Positions 1 through 6,450 of a stretch of 7,212 nt of DNA are shown one piece after another. Where the stretch lies: NCBI GenBank assembly GCA_021852325.1, contig JAJZNM010000059.1:1-7212 (forward strand). The letters run 5' to 3'. Source of the stretch: Pseudomonadota bacterium. Its GTDB lineage: Bacteria > Pseudomonadota > Gammaproteobacteria > JAKAQQ01. The translations under genes were made by a program, and so were the position numbers. Under the pieces are notes generated by a model. That model saw only the letters and a program-made list of their open reading frames with translations, was not told where the DNA came from and did not search any database. Every line of letters starts with the position of its first letter. Positions within the stretch are counted from its first letter, which is position 1.

Positions 1-1
1 G

Positions 2-300
2 TAGCCGGTCCATGGCCGCATAACAGTGATGTTGAAGCAGTGGTGCACAAACGTCTGCCGCTCCACAGTCGCGCCCATGAAGGCGGTGGTGCGTCTCCTC
101 CGCCCCCATCTCGAGGGCATGATCGCTTGAGCGTAAACGCGGACCCCAAGAGCTTCCCCGAAGCCCTGTATGGCTTCTTCCAGGCGACCAAACGCAAGGC
201 CCTCGGATATGGCCGCTGCTCGACCATCCGCACGGTGATCTTCCTGATCGCCGGAACGCTCGACTGCTCCCAGGTCAATCCACATAGGCCGGTCAATTCA
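2..300 (+). pseudogene. ISL3-type transposase, C-terminal remnant with stops and a frameshift
   Basis: The reading frame beginning at position 2 gives residues resembling the late part of an ISL3 transposase (RSTVAPMKAVVRLLRPHLEGMIA). It then meets a TGA at 128-130, where Trp would be expected, and a TAA at 134-136. The similarity resumes in the frame of position 160 as EALYGFFQATKRKALGY, followed by IRTVIFLIAGTLD and VNPH up to about 285. The change of frame implies a small deletion between roughly 140 and 158. The normal transposase stop is also lost, so the second frame runs open into the next gene. The family assignment is from memory of the family's C-terminus and was not searched. Confidence 0.58.
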
Positions 301-340
301 CATGAAATTCGACAGAGCCAAATAAATGTATCATTTAAAC
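297..340 (+). promoter_or_regulatory. Possible promoter region of the secreted-protein gene
   Basis: This is the only distinctly A+T-rich stretch in the left part of the window, and it sits just upstream of the start codon at 364. It spans the insertion-sequence end and the flanking DNA. TATCAT at 329-334 could serve as a -10 element and TTCACA at 297-302 resembles a -35 element, but their spacing (26 bases) is wrong for one sigma-70 promoter. No confident -35/-10 pair can be drawn. I mark the area as the likely promoter location, not a mapped promoter. Confidence 0.22.
304..319. repeat. Candidate insertion-sequence terminal inverted repeat (right end)
   Basis: The 16 bases GAAATTCGACAGAGCC lie just after the transposase remnant. 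Read inward, the end is GGCTCTGTCGAATTTC, and ISL3-family termini commonly begin with GG(C/G)TCT. The next eight bases, AAATAAAT at 320-327, are A+T-only, as expected for the 8-bp AT-rich target that this family duplicates. The partner end and the second target copy lie outside the window, so neither the repeat nor the duplication can be confirmed here. Confidence 0.45.
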
Positions 341-350
341 GTGATCTAGC

Positions 351-354
351 GAGG
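351..354 (+). promoter_or_regulatory. Ribosome binding site deciding the start at 364
   Basis: GAGG lies 9 bases before the ATG at 364. It supports translation starting there, immediately ahead of a classical signal peptide, and not at any ATG further upstream in the same open frame. The next in-frame ATG at 382 has no comparable purine-rich site. Confidence 0.5.
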
Positions 355-363
355 CTTGTTGCC

Positions 364-1983
364 ATGCGAAACATCTATCGAATGGGTTCCAGTTTCGGAC
401 TGTCTCTCGTGGTGGGCGTCTTCGTCCTCTCGGCGGCGGTGATCCCCGCCAAAGCGAAGGCAGAGATGCCGTTTCTCGGCCCTGTCCCCAAGCCGGTCTG
501 CCAGCCGGGAGACCGGACCGAAAACGGGGTGGACGGTCAGCTTACGCTGGCTGAACGGACGAGCGGCGCCTCGACCCGGCCTTACAACTGCAATCTCAAG
601 ATTGTCGGGGAATACGCTGGCCAGGGTGCCGGACACCAGCTCATGTGGTACGGGCATTGTGCCTACGTCACAACCGAGGGATTTGAGGCTGGTCAAAAGG
701 GGGTTCCACCACTGATCCATCCGGGCATCCAGGTCCTCGATGTGTCGAACCCGCGCGCGCCCCGCTATGTGACCAACCTGGATGATCCGGCAGCCTTGTA
801 TGACTGGGAGGACGGATCGGTCAATCCCCGGCGCGCACTGTTGGGGACGGCAGAGAGCTGGATGGGGGCCGGCCCGCAACCCGCCGTGTCCTTCTACAAA
901 CTATCGGACTGTGCGCATCCGCGCCTTTTGTCCAGTGTGCAGCTGCCAGACCCGAACTTTGTGGCCCATGGTGGCAATTTCGCATACGACGGCAAGACCT
1001 ACTGGGTTACCTCCTACACGAAGCGCCGTCTCTACGCGATCGACGTCACCCATCCGAGGCATCCCAAGGAGATCCTCGACTGGGACTTTCCGAACCACCA
1101 GCCGGGCGGAGCCGGGGCGCACCAGATCTGCCACCGGATCTCACTCAACCAGTTCACGGTTGATGGCCATCCACCCGACACGCTTCTGTTCTGCGGGGTG
1201 GTGGGGCATCTGGTCCGACCGGGGGTTTACCGTTCAGGCAACGGACTCGTCATTTACGATGTGAGCCAGGTGCAGGATCGACTGCCTCATCCCGTCATCA
1301 AGGTCATCAGCTCGCTTTACTGGGTCAATGGCAATATCGCCATCGAACCGGATCTGGCCTTCATCCACGGGAAACCCTATCTCGGTGTTGGCGATGAGTG
1401 CGGCTCCGGTGGATGCCGTTATCCGCAAGGTGCGGTCGCGGCGTGCCGGGCCGGGCTTCCGCCATTCGGGTTCGAGCGGCTCATCGACATCAGTCACCTG
1501 GCCAAACCCAAGCTCGTGGCCCAGCTCATGATCGGCGTGGATGCCCCGAAAAACTGCGCACGCACGGAACATGACATCACCGCGACCATGGGCGGCTATG
1601 GCTACAGTGGACACGACTGCACCTTCGATAACCCCCGCGATGCGACGCTCCTCGCCTGCTCCAGCCACCAGGCGGGCATCCGCGTGTTTGATATCCGCAA
1701 TCCGTACCATCCGAAAGAGATCGCGTATTTCGTGGGTCCGGCACCCCCGGTTCCGACGGAGATCGACCCCGGCTCCTTGCTGAACGCATTCCAGGGGGTA
1801 AGCCCACCGATCAACTTTGCGTGGTCCAAAGCGCACAGCCGCTTTGTCTGGCGGCATGACCAGCTCTATCTCTGGGTCACTTCAAGCCATGGCGGCTTCT
1901 ACGTTCTCAAGTTCGAGAACCAGGCGGAGATCGCGAAGCTCAAACCGGTTCCGACACCCGGGAACGAGGACTACCAGGACTAG
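364..1983 (+). CDS. Secreted LVIVD-repeat (beta-propeller-like) protein, cysteine-rich
   Basis: This gene encodes 539 residues of unknown function. Residues 1-33 form a typical Sec signal peptide: basic start, hydrophobic core at about 11-29, and a probable cleavage after the AKA at 31-33, giving a periplasmic or exported protein. The body contains repeated strands followed by 'D(V/I)(S/T/R)xPxxP'-like turns: GIQVLDVSNPRAP (121-133), LYAIDVTHPRHP (223-234), GLVIYDVS (294-301), RLIDISHLAKP (372-382) and GIRVFDIRNPYHP (438-450). These resemble the LVIVD repeat of secreted beta-propellers. The mature part has 12 cysteines (46, 76, 99, 183, 256, 277, 346, 351, 361, 398, 419, 432), which suggests disulfides. 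There is no CxxCH haem motif. The start at 364 is preferred because the open frame upstream is insertion-sequence debris. The gene stands alone and converges on the - strand operon. A distant link to other seven-bladed propeller proteins is possible; the biochemical role is not recognisable. Confidence 0.85.
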   Translation: MRNIYRMGSSFGLSLVVGVFVLSAAVIPAKAKAEMPFLGPVPKPVCQPGDRTENGVDGQLTLAERTSGASTRPYNCNLKIVGEYAGQGAGHQLMWYGHCAYVTTEGFEAGQKGVPPLIHPGIQVLDVSNPRAPRYVTNLDDPAALYDWEDGSVNPRRALLGTAESWMGAGPQPAVSFYKLSDCAHPRLLSSVQLPDPNFVAHGGNFAYDGKTYWVTSYTKRRLYAIDVTHPRHPKEILDWDFPNHQPGGAGAHQICHRISLNQFTVDGHPPDTLLFCGVVGHLVRPGVYRSGNGLVIYDVSQVQDRLPHPVIKVISSLYWVNGNIAIEPDLAFIHGKPYLGVGDECGSGGCRYPQGAVAACRAGLPPFGFERLIDISHLAKPKLVAQLMIGVDAPKNCARTEHDITATMGGYGYSGHDCTFDNPRDATLLACSSHQAGIRVFDIRNPYHPKEIAYFVGPAPPVPTEIDPGSLLNAFQGVSPPINFAWSKAHSRFVWRHDQLYLWVTSSHGGFYVLKFENQAEIAKLKPVPTPGNEDYQD

Positions 1984-1999
1984 GCTCGCCCGAGGATCC

Positions 2000-2050
2000 C
2001 ATCCACCCGTGCCTCGGCCCCGTCCCAGAGGACCGGGGCACATGTGGATG
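2000..2050. terminator. Long interrupted hairpin between the convergent genes, candidate bidirectional terminator
   Basis: CATCCAC (2000-2006) pairs perfectly with GTGGATG (2044-2050). After a 2-by-2 internal loop, GTGCC (2009-2013) pairs with GGCAC (2037-2041), and CGG (2015-2017) can continue with CCG (2033-2035). An alternative inner stem is GCCCCG (2017-2022) with CGGGGC (2034-2039). The structure begins 17 bases after the stop of the secreted-protein gene. No T-run follows on either strand, so it is not a textbook intrinsic terminator, but a hairpin between two convergent stops fits transcription ending in both directions or 3'-end protection. Confidence 0.45.
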
Positions 2051-2073
2051 ACCCGCACAGACCGAGCGGGATT

Positions 2074-2105
2074 GGCCTGGCTCCACGTTGGAGGGGCGCG
2101 AGGCC
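2074..2105. terminator. Second hairpin in the convergent intergenic region
   Basis: GGCCT (2074-2078) pairs with AGGCC (2101-2105). Inside it, CTCCA (2081-2085) pairs with TGGAG (2089-2093) across a 3-base loop. A neighbouring short inverted pair, CCCGC (2052-2056) and GCGGG (2066-2070), lies between this hairpin and the first one. The structure is 18 bases beyond the stop of the HyfB-like gene on the - strand and could terminate that operon. It also lacks a T-tract, and G+C-rich DNA makes short stems easy to find by chance. Confidence 0.32.
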
Positions 2106-2123
2106 GGGTCCCGCGAGGCATCG

Positions 2124-4121
2124 CTAGTGACGGGCCCACAGGAGCACAAGCGCAAAGATGATGAGCAGCATGAAGCCGATATAGGCGAGATAGGCGCTCA
2201 TCCGTCCGTTTTGCAGGAAACGAAACCGGTTGGCCAGCCAGCGGACGGCGGCAGCCGACGGCTGGAACAGGAAGGGGCCGAAAACAGGTGCGTGGCTGTA
2301 ATCGAATCTCAGCTCTTTGAGGAAGTAGGGCTGCTCGTCAAAGGTGCGGTAGACGCCCTGGCGGGGACGGTAGATGAAGCTGTAGAACACGCGCAGGGCG
2401 TTCGAGAAGGCGAATGCCGTCGTGGCGCCGTCGCGGGCGGCTGTGTCGTCACCACCACACCAGAGGGGTGTCCGCCGCACCTTGAAGTGCCGTATCCCCG
2501 AGAGGAGGAGAGCCACGGGAATCAGTACGAGAAGCGGCCAGGCGATCACGAGTTCGGCGGGCGAGATGAACGCGAATGCCGGGCTCAGCGGGATCAGGAG
2601 CCAGTGGTGCACGAGGGGGAGGGATCCGCCGTGGAGGAGGGATGCCGCAGCCTGAGTCATGCGGGGCAGCCAACCGGTGAGACTCACCGCGAAAACCGGA
2701 ATCGCGAGACCCGTCACCAGAATCGCCGTTCGAGTGGTCTTGGGCAGCGTTCGCACGGGCTCCGAGTGGAGCGGATTCCGGTCGCGTGCGGACAGGCCGA
2801 GGAGTCCCACGCCGACGAGCTTGACCATGGTGGCCAGCGCGATGGCTGCGCTGAGGGCGAGTCCTGCGCCCGCGAGGACCAGCGCAATCCGCGCCCCCTC
2901 CCCGGCGATCACAAAGTCGTGGAACAGGGTCTGGAACAGGAACCACTCGCTCACAAAGCCGATCGTGGGGGGCAGGGCGGCGAGACTCATCGCGGCGAGG
3001 AGGGCCCCGATCCCAAGAGTCCAGGGCGCTTGCCGGAAGACCGCATCCGGACGGATCTGGTCCGATCCCGTGAGCTCGTGGACGGCATCCGCAGTGAAGA
3101 ACAGGGCTCCTTTGGCGAGGCTATGACCCATGAGTCCGATGAGGCCCGTGATCCAGGCCAGGGCCGCCAGCTGGTTGTGCCCTTCACTCCGGAAAATCAG
3201 GGCAGCGCCGAGCGCGGCGACGGCGATCGCCGCATTCTCGGCTGACGAGAAGGCGAGCAACCTCCGCCAATCATCCTGTTGAAAGGCGTAAAAGCCCGTC
3301 AGGACGGCCGTCAGAATCCCGAGTGCGAGCAGCACGATGCCAAGAACCCCGAGCCACGGGGTAAACCCCAGCCAATCGAGCAAGGCGCGCCCGAGCGCGA
3401 AATAGGCCATGTTGAGGAGGAGCCCCGAGAAGAGTGCTCCGCTCGCTCCACTGCCGGATCCATAGACACCCGGGTACCACTCGTAATAGGGGAGCAGGCC
3501 AAGCTTGGCTCCACAACCCCAGGTCCAGAGCAGGGCCACGACAAAACCAAGCCCCATGCCGAGGTGCTCCCACGCTTGCCCATAACTTGCAAACTGCGAG
3601 CCCGGGCCAAGCAGGAGAATCGCAAAAAGCAAGGCAACAGCCCCGGTCTCGAGGAGCGCCAGCATGAAGAAGACATCCCGTCCGGATTTCCGGGTTGGCC
3701 GTTCCGAAAGGATCATCATCGCTCCGCCAAACCCCATGACTTCCCAGGCCACGAGAAACGCCGGGCCATTTTGGAGGCCGAGCACCCCGACCGAGCCGAG
3801 GAGCGCGAGCGCCGCACCCGATGCGAAGCCGCGCTGGCCACTGCGACCGCCCGAAAAAACGGCAAAGCCAGCGGGAATCCAGGCTGGGAGCATGAGCCAC
3901 AATCCGGCCGGTGCAGCACGCCAGCGGATCGGCCACGGGCCGATCCAGTCGATGACCCGGCTCCCGGTGCCTTGTGGGAGACTTGCCACGGTCGCAACCG
4001 CAGCGAGGAGCACGCCCAGGGTGAGGCATCTTCTGGCGGTGCGAGGTTTTCCGGCCAGATCGAGCACGAGTGCGGCCACCCAGAAGAGGGAGGCCGCGAG
4101 AAATCCGTCCAGGGGATACAT
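2124..4121 (-). CDS. hyfB: HyfB-like proton-conducting membrane transporter subunit of a group 4 hydrogenase-related complex
   Basis: This 665-residue polytopic membrane protein belongs to the complex I/Mrp antiporter family (NuoL/M/N type). It is close in length to E. coli HyfB and has a HyfB-like C-terminal tail containing a W-x-CG motif (554-556) and a last membrane helix (about 643-662). It should form an ion-translocating module of the membrane arm. Family charged residues still visible are Glu127 (WEVMG), Lys206 (GAKLG), Lys337 (HSLAKGALFF) and Lys434 (MVKLVG). The usual HxWLPxAHxxAPSxxSALMSGVMxK block is altered: residues 213-237 read YYEWYP...GALFSGLLLN, so the histidines and the TM8 lysine are missing (Asn237). 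The start is the ATG at 4121, one base after the TGA of the preceding gene; the ribosome site is weak, suggesting coupled translation. The open frame further upstream overlaps the small-subunit gene and is not protein-like. The gene is the last of the operon within the window. Confidence 0.85.
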   Translation of the reverse strand: MYPLDGFLAASLFWVAALVLDLAGKPRTARRCLTLGVLLAAVATVASLPQGTGSRVIDWIGPWPIRWRAAPAGLWLMLPAWIPAGFAVFSGGRSGQRGFASGAALALLGSVGVLGLQNGPAFLVAWEVMGFGGAMMILSERPTRKSGRDVFFMLALLETGAVALLFAILLLGPGSQFASYGQAWEHLGMGLGFVVALLWTWGCGAKLGLLPYYEWYPGVYGSGSGASGALFSGLLLNMAYFALGRALLDWLGFTPWLGVLGIVLLALGILTAVLTGFYAFQQDDWRRLLAFSSAENAAIAVAALGAALIFRSEGHNQLAALAWITGLIGLMGHSLAKGALFFTADAVHELTGSDQIRPDAVFRQAPWTLGIGALLAAMSLAALPPTIGFVSEWFLFQTLFHDFVIAGEGARIALVLAGAGLALSAAIALATMVKLVGVGLLGLSARDRNPLHSEPVRTLPKTTRTAILVTGLAIPVFAVSLTGWLPRMTQAAASLLHGGSLPLVHHWLLIPLSPAFAFISPAELVIAWPLLVLIPVALLLSGIRHFKVRRTPLWCGGDDTAARDGATTAFAFSNALRVFYSFIYRPRQGVYRTFDEQPYFLKELRFDYSHAPVFGPFLFQPSAAAVRWLANRFRFLQNGRMSAYLAYIGFMLLIIFALVLLWARH

Positions 4122-4122
4122 T

Positions 4123-4929
4123 TCAGGATCCCGCAAGATGGCCGCGGGATACGCGTGTGGGACGCCGGTTGAGCAGGACCAGGAGGGCCTCCATGATGGC
4201 TGCGGGGTTGGGCGGGCATCCCGGCAGCCAGAGGTCGACGGGCAGGATGCCTGCGAGGCCCTGATGGCAGGCGTAACCGCCCCCCGCGATCCCCCCACCG
4301 GTGGCACAGGTCCCGGTTGCCATGACGAGACGCGGTTCGGGCATGGCTTCATAAGTGCGGAGGAGAGGTTCGCGCATGGCGATGGTGACGGGTCCCGTGA
4401 CCAGGAGCAGGTCGGCGAAACGCGGGGAGGGCGTGAAGAAGATGCCCAGACGATGAAGGTTGTAGAACGGGTTGAGCAGCGCCTCGAGCTCTGATTCGCA
4501 TCCGTTGCATGAGCCGGCATCGACATGCCGGATGTGGAGGCTTCGCTTGAGGGCATAGGGCACGCGCTGGGCGGGTTGCGGGTGCGGGACGGATGGCGCA
4601 TACCCGGCCTCACCAAACACGAGATCCGCCCGATCCCGGACGGCAATGGCCCAGTCGGGGGTGGCCTCGAAGGCTCCCGTGGGGCAGACCTCGGTGCAAC
4701 GTTGACAAGTGATGCAACGTGCATAGTCGATCCGGGTCTGGCCGTCCTGGCTTTGTGTGATCGCACCCGTCGGGCAGGCTGACACGCAGTCACGGCAGCC
4801 TGCCTCGCAGCGTTCGGGATGGAAACGGGGCATGCCGCGTACGCCCTCCTGCCCGTCGGGTCCAGGCCCCTCGGGCCAGTGGGTAGTCAGGGATCCCGCA
4901 CGCAATCCAAACCATGCCCAGTTGGTCAT
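4123..4929 (-). CDS. Ferredoxin-NuoB fusion: electron-transfer small subunit (HyfH-HyfI-like)
   Basis: This 268-residue iron-sulfur protein joins two subunits that are separate in E. coli hydrogenase-4. Residues 1-90 are a HycF/HyfH-type domain with the family's N-terminal LRAGSLTTHWP segment and two 4Fe-4S motifs. The first is C41-x3-C45-x2-C48-x3-C52-P and the second C72-x2-C75-x2-C78-x3-C82-P. The first has one extra residue compared with the usual CxxCxxCxxxCP. Residues from about 130 are a NuoB/HyfI domain with C141-NG-C144-ESE, C208 (TGTCATGGG) and C238 (LPGCPP), giving all four ligands for the cluster next to the large subunit. It should carry electrons between a soluble donor and the large-subunit interface on the cytoplasmic side. 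The start is ATG 4929, preceded by GAGGAG; 15 bases separate it from the large-subunit stop. I see no frame problem, so the fusion looks genuine. Confidence 0.88.
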   Translation of the reverse strand: MTNWAWFGLRAGSLTTHWPEGPGPDGQEGVRGMPRFHPERCEAGCRDCVSACPTGAITQSQDGQTRIDYARCITCQRCTEVCPTGAFEATPDWAIAVRDRADLVFGEAGYAPSVPHPQPAQRVPYALKRSLHIRHVDAGSCNGCESELEALLNPFYNLHRLGIFFTPSPRFADLLLVTGPVTIAMREPLLRTYEAMPEPRLVMATGTCATGGGIAGGGYACHQGLAGILPVDLWLPGCPPNPAAIMEALLVLLNRRPTRVSRGHLAGS

Positions 4930-4935
4930 CGGTGG

Positions 4936-4941
4936 CTCCTC
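4936..4941 (-). promoter_or_regulatory. Strong ribosome binding site of the ferredoxin-NuoB fusion gene
   Basis: On the - strand GAGGAG lies 6 bases before the ATG at 4929, within the 15-base gap after the large-subunit stop. It fixes the start of the fusion protein and is the best Shine-Dalgarno match in the operon. Confidence 0.7.
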
Positions 4942-4944
4942 ATC

Positions 4945-6450
4945 TTACCGGTCCGCACCGGCGATCGACAGTCCAAAACTTGCTTCATTGATGGCGTAAT
5001 CCATGAGATTGGTGTCCTGTACCGTGAATGGGAAAACACGCCAGTTGGAAAAAGACGGATCCTTGATCTTGACCCGGTCCAATACCCCTCGTTCCGGGTC
5101 AAAATGGATCGCGTAATAAAGGGCCCCACGGGTCCCTTCGCTCCAACCGAGACCCTCGGCGTCGGGGTCCGGGGCTAGGTTGACGGCTTCGCTGAGGATC
5201 GCGCCCGGCTCCATCCGTTCGAGACACTGGCGGATGAGTGCGATCGAGGTCCGGATTTCATCCCGGCGGATCAAAGCCCGGGCCCACGCGTCACCCCCGG
5301 ACTGGCCCGGTATCTCGAAACACAGTGTCTCGTAGCCCGAGTAGGGAAGATCGCGCCTGAGGTCCCGGTCGAGCCCGCTGGCGCGTTCGACCGGCCCGGT
5401 TGCACCTTGATCGAATGCGACCTCACGTGCGAGCCGTCCGGTGCCGAGCAGCCGGTCGAGATAGCTCCGGGTGTCCTCGAGCCTTTCGAGATAGGCCACG
5501 ACCTCGGGCTCGAGTGCTGCGAATGCATCCCCGAGAGACGTGAGATCGAGATCGCGACGGAGCCCACCCACGCAGAGGATGCCACGCAGGAACCGGCTCC
5601 CGGTAAGTGTGCCGTTGATCTGTTTGGCACGTTCCTCAAGCCAGTGTCCCTCGGCGTCAGCGACCTTGAGTGTCGTCATCTTGGCGAGTTCGCCGAAAAA
5701 ATGAAGATGGTTCGTGAGTCGCTCGAGTTCAGCGAGGAGGACCCGGATCCCGATGGCACGAGGGGGCGGGGCCCAGCCGAGTGCGCGCTCGCACGCCTGG
5801 CAATAGGCGAGAGCGTGCGCGATGGAATCCGTTCCGGAGACCCGTTCCGAGAGCATGACACCCCGCATGAGGGTCGACCCCTCGAAACGCTGTTCCATGC
5901 CGCGATGCTTGTAAAACAGGCGCGGCTGGTAGTGGAGAATGCCCTCGCCAATGTAGAAAAAGAGAAACTGCGCCGATTCGACGATATCCGCCCGCACGGG
6001 TCCGAAGGGAAGCCGCTGGATTTCGGACCCGACCATGACGGGGGCAGCCGGGGGTAACGACGAGAAGCCGATCGGCTCGCTGGAAGGAGCGACACGCAGC
6101 GGGTGGACAGGGTCTGCGCCTTCATGGAGGACCAGCGGATAGGGTTCGGGATGGCCCTCGAACTCGAGTCCGAAGAGGTCATGCATCTCTCGTTCGTACC
6201 AGCCCATGAGCGGGAAGCGGTTGGCTAGAGATGGAAGCCTTTGCCCCTCTGGACGGACGCGCAAGAGGAGATAGGGTTCCTGGGCGCACTGGCTCAGGCA
6301 ATAGAGGGCCTCGATCCCGCCCTCCCGGAGGTTCCGGGCATAGGCCATCCGCAGGCGCCGGTGGGGGTTTCTTTCACCTTGGGGCAGGAGATCACTGAGT
6401 GCCGCGAGCAACTCGTCCGCGGGAAGGATGCGGGTCGTGCACGGGCGCAT
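4945..6450 (-). CDS. NuoC-NuoD (HycE/HyfG-like) large subunit lacking the NiFe-binding cysteines
   Basis: This 501-residue protein is a fusion of a complex I 30-kDa (NuoC) domain and a 49-kDa/hydrogenase large-subunit (NuoD) domain, the arrangement found in HycE and HyfG. The NuoC signature WYEREMHDLFGLEFEGHP is at 84-101. The NuoD domain begins near 145, with FYKHRGME at 179-186. In active group 4 hydrogenases the NiFe centre is held by a CGxC near the start and a DPCxxC near the end of this domain. Here these read SGTD (205-208, in ERVSGTDSIAH) and DPSFSN (464-469), so all four cysteines are gone and the C-terminus ends in a NuoD-like ADR without the usual hydrogenase maturation tail. It should therefore act as a structural or quinone-reactive partner, not a hydrogenase. 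The start is ATG 6450, with GAGGG 6 bases upstream, overlapping the preceding stop by one base (TGATG). Confidence 0.9.
   Translation of the reverse strand: MRPCTTRILPADELLAALSDLLPQGERNPHRRLRMAYARNLREGGIEALYCLSQCAQEPYLLLRVRPEGQRLPSLANRFPLMGWYEREMHDLFGLEFEGHPEPYPLVLHEGADPVHPLRVAPSSEPIGFSSLPPAAPVMVGSEIQRLPFGPVRADIVESAQFLFFYIGEGILHYQPRLFYKHRGMEQRFEGSTLMRGVMLSERVSGTDSIAHALAYCQACERALGWAPPPRAIGIRVLLAELERLTNHLHFFGELAKMTTLKVADAEGHWLEERAKQINGTLTGSRFLRGILCVGGLRRDLDLTSLGDAFAALEPEVVAYLERLEDTRSYLDRLLGTGRLAREVAFDQGATGPVERASGLDRDLRRDLPYSGYETLCFEIPGQSGGDAWARALIRRDEIRTSIALIRQCLERMEPGAILSEAVNLAPDPDAEGLGWSEGTRGALYYAIHFDPERGVLDRVKIKDPSFSNWRVFPFTVQDTNLMDYAINEASFGLSIAGADR

Larger units (their letters stand above)
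1..319 (+). mobile_element. Degenerate right end of an insertion sequence, probably ISL3 family
   Basis: This stretch reads as the terminal part of an insertion sequence. It contains broken transposase coding sequence (described separately) followed by a candidate terminal inverted repeat at 304-319. The segment is truncated by the left window edge, so the other end, the opposite terminal repeat and the full transposase cannot be seen. The family call rests on remembered C-terminal transposase residues (a QAxKRKAxGY segment, then FLIAG-LD and VNPH) typical of IS204/IS1001/IS1096/IS1165-type (ISL3) enzymes. The element is almost certainly inactive, because the remnant has in-frame stops and a frameshift. 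It ends 44 bases before the start codon of the secreted-protein gene. Confidence 0.6.

Noticed and set aside
40..363. N-terminal extension of the secreted-protein frame back to the ATG at 40
   Set aside because: The residues resemble decayed transposase and then the insertion-sequence end; a ribosome binding site and signal peptide define the start at 364.
2088..3245. A 385-residue + strand open frame
   Set aside because: It lies antisense to the HyfB-like gene, has the low-complexity Glu/Arg/Gly-rich composition typical of the opposite strand of a G+C-rich membrane gene, and matches no domain I recognise.
2124..4121. DabB-type subunit of a two-gene inorganic carbon transporter
   Set aside because: No DabA-like partner is adjacent; the gene is tightly linked to NuoCD- and NuoB-like genes and has a HyfB-like C-terminal tail.
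4122..4793. 224-residue N-terminal extension of the HyfB-like frame
   Set aside because: It overlaps the ferredoxin-NuoB gene in another frame, is Ser/Pro/Arg-rich with no membrane helices, and the ATG at 4121 directly begins the hydrophobic protein.
4945..6450. Functional formate hydrogenlyase or hydrogen-evolving hydrogenase
   Set aside because: All four NiFe-ligand cysteines are replaced, and no formate dehydrogenase or maturation gene is in view.
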